The notes below the pieces were generated by a model. It worked only from the letters and a program-made list of their open reading frames with translations, was not told the DNA's origin and made no database searches. The position numbers and the translations under genes are program-made. 64,000 nucleotides of DNA from Streptomyces sp. NK15101 (lineage in GTDB: Bacteria; Actinomycetota; Actinomycetes; Streptomycetales; Streptomycetaceae), in NCBI RefSeq assembly GCF_020400725.1, contig NZ_JAINVG010000015.1, positions 1-64,000 on the forward strand. Reading direction: 5' to 3'. Positions 8,510 to 18,134 of this stretch are shown here, piece after piece (positions within the stretch are counted from its first letter, which is position 1; every line of letters begins with the position of its first letter).

Positions 8510-10318
8510 ATGGCAGCGCACATCGGCCGCCGACTGCGCAAGGGAGCCACCAGTGGTGCGGTGGTGGCCGCGGCGGTTGCCGCGCTCGCCGCCTCGCAGG
8601 CGCCGGAGGCGATCCCGCCGGCCGCGGACAACACCGGCGGGGACCAGGCCATCGGTGCGGGTGACACGACTTCGCCGTCCGGAAACGGGTCCGTGACGGG
8701 CGATTCGCCGTACTACACGGACCTGCCGCCGCTGATCACGCCGAACCAGCCCGGGGCGAGCACCAATCTGCCGTTGACGACCGGCCCCGCCGAGGCCGGC
8801 ATACCCGCGTCCGTCTACTCCGCCTACAAGCGGGCCGAGCTCTCGATACGCTCGACCGACCCCGGCTGCAACCTGCCGTGGCAGCTGCTCGCGGGCATCG
8901 GCAAGGTCGAGTCCGGCCAGGCGAACGGCGGCAGGGTCGACGCCAACGGCACGGCGTCGCCGCGGATCCTCGGCCCCGCCCTCAACGGCAACGGCTTCGC
9001 CCTGATCACCGACACCGACGACGGCGCCTACGACGGCGACACGAAGCTCGACCGGGCCGTCGGTCCGATGCAGTTCATCCCGTCCACCTGGGCGACCTGG
9101 GGCCAGGACGCCAACAGCGACGGCAAGAAGGACCCGAACAACATCTACGACGCGGCGCAGGCCGCCGGCCTCTACCTCTGCGCGAACGACCGCAACCTCG
9201 CGCTCAAGGCCGACCTCGACCAGGCGATCCTCAGCTACAACCGGTCGAGGGAGTACCTGAACACGGTCCTGTCCTGGGTCGCCTTCTACGAGCGCGGCAC
9301 CCACCAGGTCCCGGACGGCACGGGCGTGCTGCCGATCCAGCGCAGCGACAACGGCAACAGGGGCAACCGCACCCGGCCCGTCACGCCGCCCTCGACCGTC
9401 CCCACGACTCCGGCGCCGACGCCGGGCACCCAGAAGCCGAAGCCGCCGCAGACCACTCCCGGACCGGTCGAGCCGCCGACCGTTCCCACCAAGCCCCCGG
9501 TCACCTCGCCGGTGACGCCGCCCGCCCTCCCGGCGGTCGCCAAGGTCGCACGGCTCGCGATCGTGGCCAACGAGAAGCCGACCACGACCACCGGCAGCGC
9601 CTTCACGGGGCTTCCCCGCGTCGCCGCCCTCGACGCCTCGGGCAAGCCGGTCCCCGGCGTGAACGTCCGCTTCGAGATCATCGGAGCCACCGACGCCCGG
9701 TTCGGCGGCGGCGGGACCGCCGCCACCGTCACCACCGGCTCGACCGGCCTCGCCACCTCGCCCGCCCTCCGGGCCGGCGAGAAGACGGGACCCTTCACCG
9801 TGCGGGCCACCGTGGTGGGCCGGACCCTGAACGCGGCCGACTTCGCCGCGACCGTCACGGAGCGTCAGGCGGACACCCTCACCCGGCTCGCCGGTGACCC
9901 GCTGTCGGCCACGGCCGGCACCGCCTTCGCCCAGAAGGTCCAGGTGAAGGCCACCGACAAGGGCGCCCTCGCCCCCGGCGTGCGCGTCACCGCGGTGATC
10001 GTCACCTCGAAGACGGACCCCAAGGAGAGCGCCGAGGGCCCGTCCTTCAAGAGCGCGGACGGCACCACCGTCCGTACCGTCACCCTCGTGACCGGCACGG
10101 ACGGACTGCTGACCCTCGCGCCCGGCGACCTCCTCGCGGGCGACAAGGCCGGCACGTACTACCTGCAGTTGACCGCACCGGGCGGCGGCACCACCTTCAT
10201 CGACCTGACGGTCGGCGCCCCCGCCACGACGGACCCGCAGCCGAGCCCGGAGCCGACGCCCTCCGGCAGCGACTCGCCCGAGGCCACCCCCTCGCCCAGC
10301 ACCTCGCCCTCGGCCTGA
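8510..10318 (+). CDS. Secreted lytic transglycosylase-like protein with Ig-like repeats
   Basis: A 602-residue exported protein. An N-terminal hydrophobic segment (residues 12-30) is followed by a low-complexity spacer. A transglycosylase-like domain follows, with GIGKVESGQANGG (probable catalytic Glu134) and the diagnostic PMQFIPSTWATWGQD. Then come a Pro/Thr-rich linker (about residues 290-345), two bacterial Ig-like modules (about 345-450 and 460-570, each opening near a TG.AF pattern) and a Pro/Ser-rich tail. It probably cleaves peptidoglycan, with the Ig-like modules spacing or anchoring it in the wall. The ATG is preceded by GGAGGGAA. It stands alone, diverging from the DUF4184 gene. 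Confidence 0.85.
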   Translation: MAAHIGRRLRKGATSGAVVAAAVAALAASQAPEAIPPAADNTGGDQAIGAGDTTSPSGNGSVTGDSPYYTDLPPLITPNQPGASTNLPLTTGPAEAGIPASVYSAYKRAELSIRSTDPGCNLPWQLLAGIGKVESGQANGGRVDANGTASPRILGPALNGNGFALITDTDDGAYDGDTKLDRAVGPMQFIPSTWATWGQDANSDGKKDPNNIYDAAQAAGLYLCANDRNLALKADLDQAILSYNRSREYLNTVLSWVAFYERGTHQVPDGTGVLPIQRSDNGNRGNRTRPVTPPSTVPTTPAPTPGTQKPKPPQTTPGPVEPPTVPTKPPVTSPVTPPALPAVAKVARLAIVANEKPTTTTGSAFTGLPRVAALDASGKPVPGVNVRFEIIGATDARFGGGGTAATVTTGSTGLATSPALRAGEKTGPFTVRATVVGRTLNAADFAATVTERQADTLTRLAGDPLSATAGTAFAQKVQVKATDKGALAPGVRVTAVIVTSKTDPKESAEGPSFKSADGTTVRTVTLVTGTDGLLTLAPGDLLAGDKAGTYYLQLTAPGGGTTFIDLTVGAPATTDPQPSPEPTPSGSDSPEATPSPSTSPSA

Positions 10319-10346
10319 CCGCCCGCGCTCCGCGCCGCGTCCCTCC

Positions 10347-10383
10347 GCGCCGTCCCCCGTCCGCACCGGACGGGGGACGGCGC
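10347..10383 (+). terminator. Terminator after the transglycosylase gene
   Basis: Two perfect 17-base arms (10347-10363 and 10367-10383) around a CAC centre, followed by TTCGCGT. It lies 28 bases past the stop codon. Confidence 0.75.
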
Positions 10384-10481
10384 TTCGCGTCACCCGGGTG
10401 CAACGTGTTCTCATCTAGCGGCCGCGTTGCTACGGTGCCCCCGCCCTGACGACCTATCAGATCGCACCCGGGAGGCCGACC

Positions 10482-10622
10482 ATGCGCGCCCTCGTCGCCG
10501 CCGCCATCGGACTCGCCCCAGTCCTCCTCTTCGTCCTGCTCCTCGCCGTGGTCGATCTGCCGCCCGACGGCCCCACCTCGCCCAAGCCCCTCCTGACCGC
10601 CGACCCCGGCCCCAAGAAGTAG
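10482..10622 (+). CDS. Small SPW_0924-type membrane peptide
   Basis: A 46-residue protein that falls below usual ORF cut-offs. It starts MRALVAAAIGLAPVLLFVLL, a single membrane segment or uncleaved signal, and ends in a proline-rich tail (SPKPLLTADPGPKK). A GGGAGG site lies seven bases before the ATG. From memory this matches the small Streptomyces family named SPW_0924, which precedes a DUF3068 gene. The stop codon is ten bases from the GTG of that next gene, so the pair is co-translated. Its function is unknown, and it may assist the DUF3068 membrane protein. Confidence 0.8.
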   Translation: MRALVAAAIGLAPVLLFVLLLAVVDLPPDGPTSPKPLLTADPGPKK

Positions 10623-10632
10623 GGGGCCGACC

Positions 10633-11628
10633 GTGCGCCGCCGAGCCAGCCTCGTCCTGCTCTCCCTCGCCGTCTTCTGCGCCGCGATGGCCCCGGTCCT
10701 GCGCTGGTACGCCTTTCCCCGCCTCGCGAAGATCCCGCCCAACCAGTACCAGGAGACCGTCCTCGAGGCGCGGCCCGCGACCCTCCTCGACTACTCCACG
10801 CTCCGGGCCGAGAAGGTCGACAAGATCACGATCATCCAGACCCTCAAGGGCAACGTGGAGGAGTCGCGGCGCATCGAACGCGACGCCGGGCGCGACGTCG
10901 TCGTCTGGGACGCCCTCGCCTACGTCACGGGGCCCGACGGCAAGATGGTCTCCAAGATCCCCGAGCGGTACGTCTTCGACGCCCACACCCAGGACCCCGT
11001 GCACGCCACCGGCGAATCGGTCGACGGCGACCCGGTCCGGCGCGAGGGCATCGAGTTCAAGTTCCCCTTCCTGACCGAGAAGCGCGACTACCAGTACTTC
11101 GACGCCCAGACCCGCACCGCCGCCCCCATCCACTACAAGGGCACCCGCACCTTCCGCGGCATGGAGGTCTACTACTTCGAGCAGACCATCCCCTGGACCA
11201 GGGTCCCCATGCCCAAGACCATGCCGGTCAAGGGCATCACCCCGAAGATCCTCGCCGACTCCGGCCTCACCCGCTGGTACACGACCAAGCGCATGTTCTG
11301 GATCGAGCCGGTCACCGGCGCCCCCGTCAACGGCGAGGAGATCCACAAGGAGGAACTCCGCAACGCCAAGGCGCTGATGGGGCGGGACACCCTCACCGTC
11401 TTCGCGGGGCACGTGAAGATGCGCGAGGACTACCTCGAGAGCGTCGGCGAGATGGTCTCCTCCAACCGCCTCGTGGTCCTCATGCTCGTCTCCTACGTCC
11501 CGTGGAGCCTCACCCTCCTCGCTCTGGTCCTCCTCGCCCTCGCGCTCTGGCTGGAGGCCCGCTCGCGCCGCCCCGAACCGGAGCCGCCCGCCGCCCCCGC
11601 CCCGACACCGGTCAGCGCTCCCCTCTGA
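10633..11628 (+). CDS. DUF3068 family two-TM envelope protein
   Basis: A 331-residue protein with an N-terminal membrane anchor (residues 6-24), a large extracytoplasmic domain, and a second membrane helix near residues 283-305 (LMLVSYVPWSLTLLALVLLA), ending in a proline-rich cytoplasmic tail. The topology, length and motifs such as FDAQTRTAAPIHYKG fit DUF3068, also called porin PorA-like in Actinobacteria. The GTG at 10633 has AGGGGG upstream. It follows the 46-residue peptide by ten bases and ends 17 bases inside the convergent helicase gene. No enzymatic motif is visible. Confidence 0.85.
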   Translation: MRRRASLVLLSLAVFCAAMAPVLRWYAFPRLAKIPPNQYQETVLEARPATLLDYSTLRAEKVDKITIIQTLKGNVEESRRIERDAGRDVVVWDALAYVTGPDGKMVSKIPERYVFDAHTQDPVHATGESVDGDPVRREGIEFKFPFLTEKRDYQYFDAQTRTAAPIHYKGTRTFRGMEVYYFEQTIPWTRVPMPKTMPVKGITPKILADSGLTRWYTTKRMFWIEPVTGAPVNGEEIHKEELRNAKALMGRDTLTVFAGHVKMREDYLESVGEMVSSNRLVVLMLVSYVPWSLTLLALVLLALALWLEARSRRPEPEPPAAPAPTPVSAPL

Positions 11629-14155
11629 GCCGCGCGCTGGTGTGCCGGGTCGGCACCGCGGCGGACGGATCCTCGGGCCACGGGTGCTTCGGATACCGCC
11701 CCCGCAGCTCCGCCCGCACCGCGCGGTAGCCGTCCCGCCAGAACGACGCCAGGTCGGCCGTCACCGCCGCCGGCCTGCCGGCGGGGGAGAGGAGGTGGAC
11801 GAGCACCGGGACCCCCGCCACCCGGGGCGTCTCGGCCAGGCCGAACATCTCCTGCAGCTTCACCGCGAGCACCGGCCGCTCACCCCCGTATTCGACCCGT
11901 ATCCGCGAACCGCTCGGCACCTCGATCCGCTCCGGCGCCAGCTCGTCCAGCCGGACCGCCTCGCCCGACGCCCACGGCAGCAGCCGCCGCAGCGCCTCCC
12001 CGGCGTCGATCCGCCCCAGATCGGCCCGGCGCGACGCCCGGGACAGCTCCGGCTCCAGCCACTCCCCGGCCCGGTCGACCAGCACCTCCTCCGAGACGTC
12101 CGGCCAGGGCTCACCCAGCTCCCGGTGGAGGAAGGAGAGCCGCTCGCGCAGCTCCCCGGCCTCCCGGCGCCACCGCAGCAGCCCCAGCCCCTCGCGCCGC
12201 AGGCCGTCGAGCAGCGCCTCCCGCACGAGGGCCGGCTCGGCCCCGGCGCCCAGGGGACGGACCGTCAACTCGACCGCGCCCAGCCGGTCCACGGACCGCG
12301 CGACCACGTCCCCGTCCTCCCAGTGGACCTCCTCGCCGGTGCTCCGCAGGTGCCCGGCCGCCCGGCACGCCGTGGACTCGTCCACCACCGCCGCGAGCCG
12401 CACCCGCGCCGTGGCGTCCCGCGCGGTGCGGTCCGCCACCGCCACGGCGAGCCACGGGCTGGACCGCAGCCGGGAACCCTCGGCCAGCCGCGCCCCGCTC
12501 CCCGACACCATCAGACAGCCGCCCTGCTCCCGGGCCCTGGCCACCCGCTCCGGAAACGCCAGCGCCGTCACCAGACCGGCCACGGCGTCGTCGCTCTCCC
12601 GCTCCCCGGCGGCGCCCCCGCCCACCTCCTCGCCGGCCGACCGCTCCAGACGCCGCGCCTCCGCCTTCCACCGCGCGCCGTAGCCGTCGGCGCCCCGGCG
12701 GGCCGTGCGCCAGGCCGCCACCAGGTCGTCCCCGTAGTCGCGCGGCGGCTCCTCGCTGAGCAGCGCCACCACCTCCGCCGCCCGCCGCACCCCGACCTCG
12801 GGCGCACCGTCCAGGAGCGCGCGCCCCAGCCGGGGATGCAGCCCGAGCCGGGACATCCGTACCCCCCGCTCCGTGGCCCGGCCGTCCCCGTCCACGGCTC
12901 CGATCGACCCGAGCACCGCGCGGGCCGCCGCCATCGCCCCGGCCGGGGGCGCGTCGAGCAGCGCGAGTCCCTCCGCCGTCGGATCGCCCCAGCAGGCGGC
13001 CCGCAGGGCGAAGTCCGCCAGATCGGCGACCTTGATCTCGGGGGAGGGGAAGCGGGGCCTGCCCCCGTCGCTCGCCTCCGGCCAGCAGCGGTACACGAAG
13101 CCGAAGGCCTCCCGGCCGGCCCGGCCGAGGCGCTGGGTCGCCGTCGCCTCGGAGACCGTCACCGTCGCCAGCGAGCCGAGCCCCCGGGCGTGGTCCATGC
13201 GCGGCTCCCGGGCGAGCCCCGAGTCCACGACGATCCGGACCCCCGGCACCGTCAGGCTGGACTCCGCCACCGAGGTCGCGAGGACCACGCGGCGCCGCCC
13301 GCCCGGCTCCGTACCGCGCAGGACCGCGTCCTGCACCGCCGCCGGAGCCCGTCCGTGCAGCTGGAGCACCTCCGCGTCGACGCCGTCCAGCATCCCGGCC
13401 GTCCGAGCGATCTCCCCCGTCCCGGGCAGGAAGCAGAGGACGTCCCCCTCGTGCCGCTCCATCGCGAGCCGGACCGTCGCGGCGACGTGCCGCAGCAGCG
13501 CCGGGTCCACCCATGTGCCGTGCGCCGGCCGGACGCCCGGGGGCGGCGCCGCGAAGAAGACCCGGCAACCGTGGCCCTCGGCCCTGCTCCGCACCACCGG
13601 CGCAGGCCCGGTGCCGTCCAGGACCGTGAGGAGATCCGCCCACGCGGCCGCGTCGCTCGTCGCCGACGCGGCGATCAGCTTCAGCTCCGGCCGCAGCGTC
13701 GCCCGGACGTCCACCAGGAAGGCCATGGCCGTGTCGGCGTCGAGATGCCGCTCGTGACACTCGTCGAGCAGCACCACGTCCACGCCCGCCAGCTCCGGAT
13801 CGCGCTGGAGCCGCTGGAGCAGGATGCCCGTCGTCACCACCTCGACCCGCGTCGCGGCACCGGTCCGCCGCTCGCCGCGCACCGAGAAGCCGACCGCGCC
13901 GCCGACCTCCTCGCCGAGCAGCCAGGCCATCCGCCGGGCCGCCGCCCGCACCGCCATCCTCCGCGGCTCGGCCACGAGCACGCGCCGCACCGGTCCGTCC
14001 CCTATGAGCCCGGCCAGCGCCAGCGGCACCAGGGTCGTCTTGCCGGTTCCGGGAGGGGCGGACAGCACCGCCGCGCCGCGCTCCGCGAGCACGGAGAGCA
14101 GCTCGGGGACGGCATGGCGGACGGGGAGACGGTCGAGTGCGTCGTTTCGGATCAC
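11612..14155 (-). CDS. hrpB: ATP-dependent helicase HrpB
   Basis: An 847-residue DEAH/RHA-type helicase. It has Walker A APPGTGKTT at residues 33-41, Walker B DECH at 131-134, the SAT motif (IAASATSD), and a QRLGRAGR motif VI. These are followed by HA2-type and HrpB C-terminal domains (the conserved PWPE near the end). HrpB proteins are cytoplasmic RNA helicases of uncertain substrate, linked to mRNA processing in E. coli. The frame opens at 14215, but the GTG at 14155 (VIRNDALDRLPVRHAVPELL) matches the conserved family start and is used. It is transcribed toward the DUF3068 gene and overlaps its end by 17 bases. Confidence 0.9.
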   Translation of the reverse strand: MIRNDALDRLPVRHAVPELLSVLAERGAAVLSAPPGTGKTTLVPLALAGLIGDGPVRRVLVAEPRRMAVRAAARRMAWLLGEEVGGAVGFSVRGERRTGAATRVEVVTTGILLQRLQRDPELAGVDVVLLDECHERHLDADTAMAFLVDVRATLRPELKLIAASATSDAAAWADLLTVLDGTGPAPVVRSRAEGHGCRVFFAAPPPGVRPAHGTWVDPALLRHVAATVRLAMERHEGDVLCFLPGTGEIARTAGMLDGVDAEVLQLHGRAPAAVQDAVLRGTEPGGRRRVVLATSVAESSLTVPGVRIVVDSGLAREPRMDHARGLGSLATVTVSEATATQRLGRAGREAFGFVYRCWPEASDGGRPRFPSPEIKVADLADFALRAACWGDPTAEGLALLDAPPAGAMAAARAVLGSIGAVDGDGRATERGVRMSRLGLHPRLGRALLDGAPEVGVRRAAEVVALLSEEPPRDYGDDLVAAWRTARRGADGYGARWKAEARRLERSAGEEVGGGAAGERESDDAVAGLVTALAFPERVARAREQGGCLMVSGSGARLAEGSRLRSSPWLAVAVADRTARDATARVRLAAVVDESTACRAAGHLRSTGEEVHWEDGDVVARSVDRLGAVELTVRPLGAGAEPALVREALLDGLRREGLGLLRWRREAGELRERLSFLHRELGEPWPDVSEEVLVDRAGEWLEPELSRASRRADLGRIDAGEALRRLLPWASGEAVRLDELAPERIEVPSGSRIRVEYGGERPVLAVKLQEMFGLAETPRVAGVPVLVHLLSPAGRPAAVTADLASFWRDGYRAVRAELRGRYPKHPWPEDPSAAVPTRHTSARLRGER

Positions 14156-14270
14156 GCACTCAGTCTCGTACGCGACGCCGAAAAGAAAGGCCCCGTCGTC
14201 CACAGGGCCCTTCATTCATATGACCGATCTGCATCGATACGACTATCGGCGGGACTCGTCGCGGAGGGGC

Positions 14271-14315
14271 GGCCGACCGTGATGCGACCGACCGTGATGC
14301 GGCCGACCGTGCGGG
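14271..14315. repeat. Three tandem 15-bp repeats
   Basis: Units GGCCGACCGTGATGC, GACCGACCGTGATGC and GGCCGACCGTGCGGG sit head to tail between hrpB and the methyltransferase gene, ending just before the latter's stop codon. They are one of several short tandem arrays between genes in this window. Confidence 0.7.
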
Positions 14316-14317
14316 AG

Positions 14318-15157
14318 CTAGCCGTCCCGCTCGCAGACGAAGATCGCCGTACCCGGGATCAGGTTCCCCCTCAGCGGGGACCAGCCGCCCCACTCCTGGC
14401 TGTTCCAGGCCGGCCACTCCGGCTCGACCAGGTCCACGAGCCGGAAGCCGCCGGCCACCACGTCCCGCACCCGGTCCCCGACGGTCCGGTGGTGCTCCAC
14501 GTACACGGCCCGGCCCTGCTCGTCCTGCTCGACGTACGGCGTGCGGTCGAAGTACGAGGCGGCGACCGACAGGCCCTCCGGCCCCGGCTCGTCCGGGAAC
14601 GCCCAGCGGATCGGGTGCGTCACCGAGAACACCCAGCGGCCGCCCGGCCGCAGCACCCGGCGCACCTCGCGGAAGACCCGTACCGGATCGGCGACGAACG
14701 GCACCGCGCCGTACGCCGAGCACGCCAGGTCGAAGGAGCCGTCCCGGAAGGGCAGCGCCCCCGCGTCCGCCTCCACCAGCGGCACCTCCCCGCCGATCCG
14801 CAGCGCGTGCTGGAGCTGCCGGTGCGAGAGGTCGAGGGCCACCGGCCGCGCGCCCTGGGCCGCCAGCCACCGCGAGCACTGCGCCGCGCCCGCGCCGATC
14901 TCCAGGACGTCGAGGCCCTTCAGGGAGGCGGCGGGCCCGAGGAGCCCGGCCTCGGCCTCGTCGAGCCCCTCGGGGCCCCATACGAACCGGTCGTCGCCCA
15001 GGAAGGAGCCGTGCTCGCTCTGGTACTCGTCGGCGTTCCGGTCCCACCAGCCGCGGCTCGCCCGGCTGCTCTCCGCGTCCCCCGCGTCACGCCGGGTCGC
15101 CTCGGCCTCGTCGGCCTCCCCGTCGACCGCGTCTTCCTGTCCGTACTCTTGGTTCAT
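14318..15157 (-). CDS. Class I SAM-dependent methyltransferase
   Basis: A 279-residue protein with an acidic N-terminal extension (residues 1-35), then a Rossmann methyltransferase domain. Motif I is VLEIGAGAAQCSRWLA, the acidic residue of motif II is in PVALDLS, and the downstream motifs are SFDLACSAYGAVPFV and LRPGGRWVFSVTHPI. This corresponds to the Methyltransf_11 type acting on small molecules, and the acceptor is unknown. The ATG has only a weak GGCGGGCGAG upstream, so a start further inside the acidic leader is possible. It diverges from rpsA. Confidence 0.85.
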   Translation of the reverse strand: MNQEYGQEDAVDGEADEAEATRRDAGDAESSRASRGWWDRNADEYQSEHGSFLGDDRFVWGPEGLDEAEAGLLGPAASLKGLDVLEIGAGAAQCSRWLAAQGARPVALDLSHRQLQHALRIGGEVPLVEADAGALPFRDGSFDLACSAYGAVPFVADPVRVFREVRRVLRPGGRWVFSVTHPIRWAFPDEPGPEGLSVAASYFDRTPYVEQDEQGRAVYVEHHRTVGDRVRDVVAGGFRLVDLVEPEWPAWNSQEWGGWSPLRGNLIPGTAIFVCERDG

Positions 15158-15277
15158 CTCGCCCGCCGATGTAGTTTGCGCTCAGTACAACCGTGCGGCG
15201 GACCCCGCCGTGGTGGCGCAAGAGGCATGAGTGGTGCCGGAATTGAGCGGATCTGCCTCGGGTGCGCGCTTCGCGCA

Positions 15278-15306
15278 TTGACCCTGTCCGGCCGCCCCCG
15301 TATGCT
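15278..15306 (+). promoter_or_regulatory. HrdB-type promoter of rpsA
   Basis: TTGACC (15278-15283), a 17-base spacer, TATGCT (15301-15306). This is close to the housekeeping sigma consensus and rare in being so complete here. Transcription starting near 15313 would give a 5' leader of about 190 bases before the rpsA ATG at 15503. The rest of the gap from 15158 holds no gene. Confidence 0.75.
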
Positions 15307-15312
15307 AAAGGT

Positions 15313-15502
15313 TGCGCTGCGGGCCTGCGCGCCTCAGACGGAGCAGGCCGTGCTCGCACCTGTTGTATGTCCCCTCGGTTTTCGAGGTTCCCTCCCGTTC
15401 GCGGAAGGGCGCTTCATTGGCTGTCCGGCTTCTTGGTGCGATACGGGCTCTCGGCGTAGCAGTACCTACGACTTTCTGTCCGTAACCGGAGCCCTTTCCC
15501 AC
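15313..15502 (+). promoter_or_regulatory. Long 5' leader of rpsA
   Basis: About 190 bases between the inferred transcription start and the ATG contain no open frame with an RBS. The composition is less GC-rich than its surroundings. E. coli S1 represses its own mRNA through the leader, so autoregulation is a reasonable guess, but no conserved structure was recognised by eye. Confidence 0.4.
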
Positions 15503-17008
15503 ATGACGAGCAGCACCGAGACCACCGCCACCACCCCGCAGGTTGCGGTCAACGACATCGGTAACGAGGAAGCCTTCCTCGCCGCGATCGACGAGACGAT
15601 CAAGTACTTCAACGACGGCGACATCGTCGACGGCGTCATCGTGAAGGTCGACCGGGACGAGGTCCTGCTCGACATCGGTTACAAGACCGAAGGTGTCATC
15701 CCGAGCCGCGAGCTCTCGATCAAGCACGACGTCGACCCGAACGAGGTCGTCAAGGTCGGCGACGAGATCGAGGCCCTGGTTCTCCAGAAGGAGGACAAGG
15801 AAGGCCGCCTGATCCTCTCGAAGAAGCGCGCCCAGTACGAGCGCGCCTGGGGCACCATCGAGAAGATCAAGGAAGAGGACGGCATCGTCACCGGTACCGT
15901 CATCGAGGTCGTCAAGGGTGGTCTCATCCTCGACATCGGCCTCCGCGGCTTCCTCCCGGCCTCCCTGGTCGAGATGCGTCGTGTCCGCGACCTCCAGCCC
16001 TACGTGGGCAAGGAGCTCGAGGCGAAGATCATCGAGCTGGACAAGAACCGCAACAACGTGGTCCTGTCCCGCCGCGCCTGGCTGGAGCAGACCCAGTCCG
16101 AGGTCCGCCAGACCTTCCTCACGACCCTCCAGAAGGGTCAGGTCCGCTCCGGCGTCGTGTCCTCGATCGTCAACTTCGGTGCCTTCGTGGACCTGGGTGG
16201 CGTCGACGGTCTCGTGCACGTCTCCGAGCTGTCCTGGAAGCACATCGACCACCCGTCCGAGGTCGTCGAGGTCGGCCAGGAGGTCACCGTCGAGGTTCTC
16301 GACGTGGACATGGACCGCGAGCGCGTCTCCCTGTCGCTGAAGGCGACGCAGGAGGACCCGTGGCAGCAGTTCGCCCGGACCCACCAGATCGGCCAGGTCG
16401 TCCCGGGTAAGGTCACCAAGCTGGTTCCGTTCGGTGCGTTCGTCCGCGTGGACGAGGGCATCGAGGGTCTGGTCCACATCTCCGAGCTGGCCGAGCGCCA
16501 CGTGGAGATCCCGGAGCAGGTCGTCCAGGTCAACGACGAGATCTTCGTCAAGGTCATCGACATCGACCTCGAGCGTCGTCGCATCAGCCTCTCGCTGAAG
16601 CAGGCCAACGAGTCCTTCGGTGCCGACCCGGCCTCGGTCGAGTTCGACCCGACCCTGTACGGCATGGCCGCGTCCTACGACGACCAGGGCAACTACATCT
16701 ACCCCGAGGGCTTCGACCCCGAGACCAACGACTGGCTCGAGGGCTACGAGGCTCAGCGCGAGGCCTGGGAGACCCAGTACGCCGAGGCGCAGGCTCGCTT
16801 CGAGCAGCACCAGGCTCAGGTCATCAAGTCCCGCGAGGCCGACGAGGCCGCCGCTGCCGAGGGCGCTGCCGCCCCGGCCGCCGGCAACGCCGGTGCGGGC
16901 ATCTCGGGTGGTTCGTACTCCTCGGAGTCGGACGACAACTCCGGCGCCCTGGCGTCGGACGAGGCGCTCGCCGCCCTGCGCGAGAAGCTGGCCGGCGGCC
17001 AGAGCTGA
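15503..17008 (+). CDS. rpsA: 30S ribosomal protein S1
   Basis: A 501-residue protein with four S1 RNA-binding domains, starting near residues 38, 123, 208 and 295. The typical openings are GDIVDGVIVKVDRDEV, GTVIEVVKGGLILDIG, SGVVSSIVNFGAFVDLGG and GKVTKLVPFGAFVRVDEG. E. coli S1 has six domains, and four is normal for Actinobacteria. It ends in an acidic, Ala/Gly/Ser-rich tail. It binds mRNA at the ribosome and helps translation initiation. The ATG at 15503 follows GGAG at about ten bases. The frame is open for kilobases upstream, which is a high-GC artefact. It has its own promoter and terminator. Confidence 0.97.
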   Translation: MTSSTETTATTPQVAVNDIGNEEAFLAAIDETIKYFNDGDIVDGVIVKVDRDEVLLDIGYKTEGVIPSRELSIKHDVDPNEVVKVGDEIEALVLQKEDKEGRLILSKKRAQYERAWGTIEKIKEEDGIVTGTVIEVVKGGLILDIGLRGFLPASLVEMRRVRDLQPYVGKELEAKIIELDKNRNNVVLSRRAWLEQTQSEVRQTFLTTLQKGQVRSGVVSSIVNFGAFVDLGGVDGLVHVSELSWKHIDHPSEVVEVGQEVTVEVLDVDMDRERVSLSLKATQEDPWQQFARTHQIGQVVPGKVTKLVPFGAFVRVDEGIEGLVHISELAERHVEIPEQVVQVNDEIFVKVIDIDLERRRISLSLKQANESFGADPASVEFDPTLYGMAASYDDQGNYIYPEGFDPETNDWLEGYEAQREAWETQYAEAQARFEQHQAQVIKSREADEAAAAEGAAAPAAGNAGAGISGGSYSSESDDNSGALASDEALAALREKLAGGQS

Positions 17009-17042
17009 ACAGGCTCTCCGCTGAGCGCTAGCCGCTAGCGAA

Positions 17043-17080
17043 ACCGAGGCCCGTTCCCCTTCGGGGGAGCGGGCCTCGGT
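17043..17080 (+). terminator. rpsA terminator
   Basis: A 17-base-pair stem with one G-U pair, closed by a stable TTCG tetraloop (17060-17063) and followed by CGTTTC. It starts 35 bases after the rpsA stop codon. Confidence 0.85.
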
Positions 17081-17195
17081 CGTTTCTCCGAACCGGGTCG
17101 CCGGACCCGCCGATTCCCCCGGAAGATCGCGCGTCCCGGGAATGGCGCCGCAGCGCACGGCGTTTCCAGAGAGAACACGAGGAGGAGCGGTAATC

Positions 17196-18134
17196 GTGCT
17201 TGATCCCCAGGATTTGTACGAATGGGACCCGAAGGGCGTGGCCGTCGTCGACCTGGCCCTGGCGCAGGAGTCGGCCGGACTGGTCATGCTGTACCACTTC
17301 GACGGCTACATCGACGCGGGCGAGACCGGTGAGCAGATCATCGACGGCCTGCTCGACACCCTTCCGCACCAGCTGGTGGCCCGCTTCGACCACGACCGAC
17401 TCGTGGACTACCGGGCCCGCCGCCCCCTGCTGACCTTCCGGCGCGACCGCTGGACCGCGTACGAGACGCCGTCCATCGAGGTCCGCCTCGTGCAGGACGC
17501 CACCGGCGCACCCTTCCTCGTCCTCTCCGGACCGGAGCCGGACGTGGAGTGGGAGCGCTTCGCCGCCGCCGTCCGGCAGATCGTCGAGCGCCTCGGGGTG
17601 CGCCTCTCCGTCAACTTCCACGGCATCCCCATGGGCGTGCCGCACACCCGCCCGGTCGGCCTCACGCCACACGGCAGCCGCACCGACCTCATGCCGGGCC
17701 ATCGCAGCCCCTTCGACGAGGCGCAGGTCCCCGGCAGCGCCGAGGCCCTCGTCGAGTACCGGCTCACCGAAGCCGGCCACGACACCCTCGGCGTCGCCGC
17801 CCACGTCCCGCACTACGTGGCCCGGTCCCCGTACCCGGACGCGGCCCTGACCGCCCTGGAGGCCGTCACCGCCGCCACCGGCCTCGTCCTGCCGGGCGTC
17901 GCCCACTCCCTGCGGACCGAGGCCCGCCGCACCCAGACCGAGATCGACCGCCAGATCGGCGAGGGCGACGATGAGCTGGTCGCGCTCGTCCAGGGCCTTG
18001 AGCACCAGTACGACGCGGCGGCCGGTGCCGAGACGCGCGGCAGCCTCGTCGCCGAGCCGGTCGACCTGCCGTCGGCCGACGAACTGGGCCGCGAGTTCGA
18101 GCGCTTCCTCGCGGAGCGGGAGGGCGACTCCTAG
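17196..18134 (+). CDS. PAC2 (proteasome assembly chaperone) family protein
   Basis: A 312-residue cytoplasmic protein of the actinobacterial PAC2 family. Features are [20 protein letters not shown] near the start, [13 protein letters not shown] in the middle, and a charged C-terminal helix with [15 protein letters not shown]. Related proteins are structurally like the eukaryotic proteasome assembly chaperone 2, and their bacterial role is not established. The GTG at 17196 has a strong GGAGGAG eight bases upstream. In Streptomyces it usually lies between rpsA and coaE, as here, and coaE begins 31 bases downstream. Confidence 0.85.
   Translation: MLDPQDLYEWDPKGVAVVDLALAQESAGLVMLYHFDGYIDAGETGEQIIDGLLDTLPHQLVARFDHDRLVDYRARRPLLTFRRDRWTAYETPSIEVRLVQDATGAPFLVLSGPEPDVEWERFAAAVRQIVERLGVRLSVNFHGIPMGVPHTRPVGLTPHGSRTDLMPGHRSPFDEAQVPGSAEALVEYRLTEAGHDTLGVAAHVPHYVARSPYPDAALTALEAVTAATGLVLPGVAHSLRTEARRTQTEIDRQIGEGDDELVALVQGLEHQYDAAAGAETRGSLVAEPVDLPSADELGREFERFLAEREGDS

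Noticed and set aside
8401..8510. A c-di-AMP (ydaO) riboswitch before the transglycosylase gene.
   Set aside because: The conserved core of that aptamer is missing; only a single hairpin is visible.
11642..17008. A 1788-codon plus-strand frame covering hrpB antisense, the methyltransferase antisense and rpsA.
   Set aside because: Only the part from 15503 is a real gene (rpsA). The upstream part is antisense to two conserved genes and crosses the rpsA promoter.
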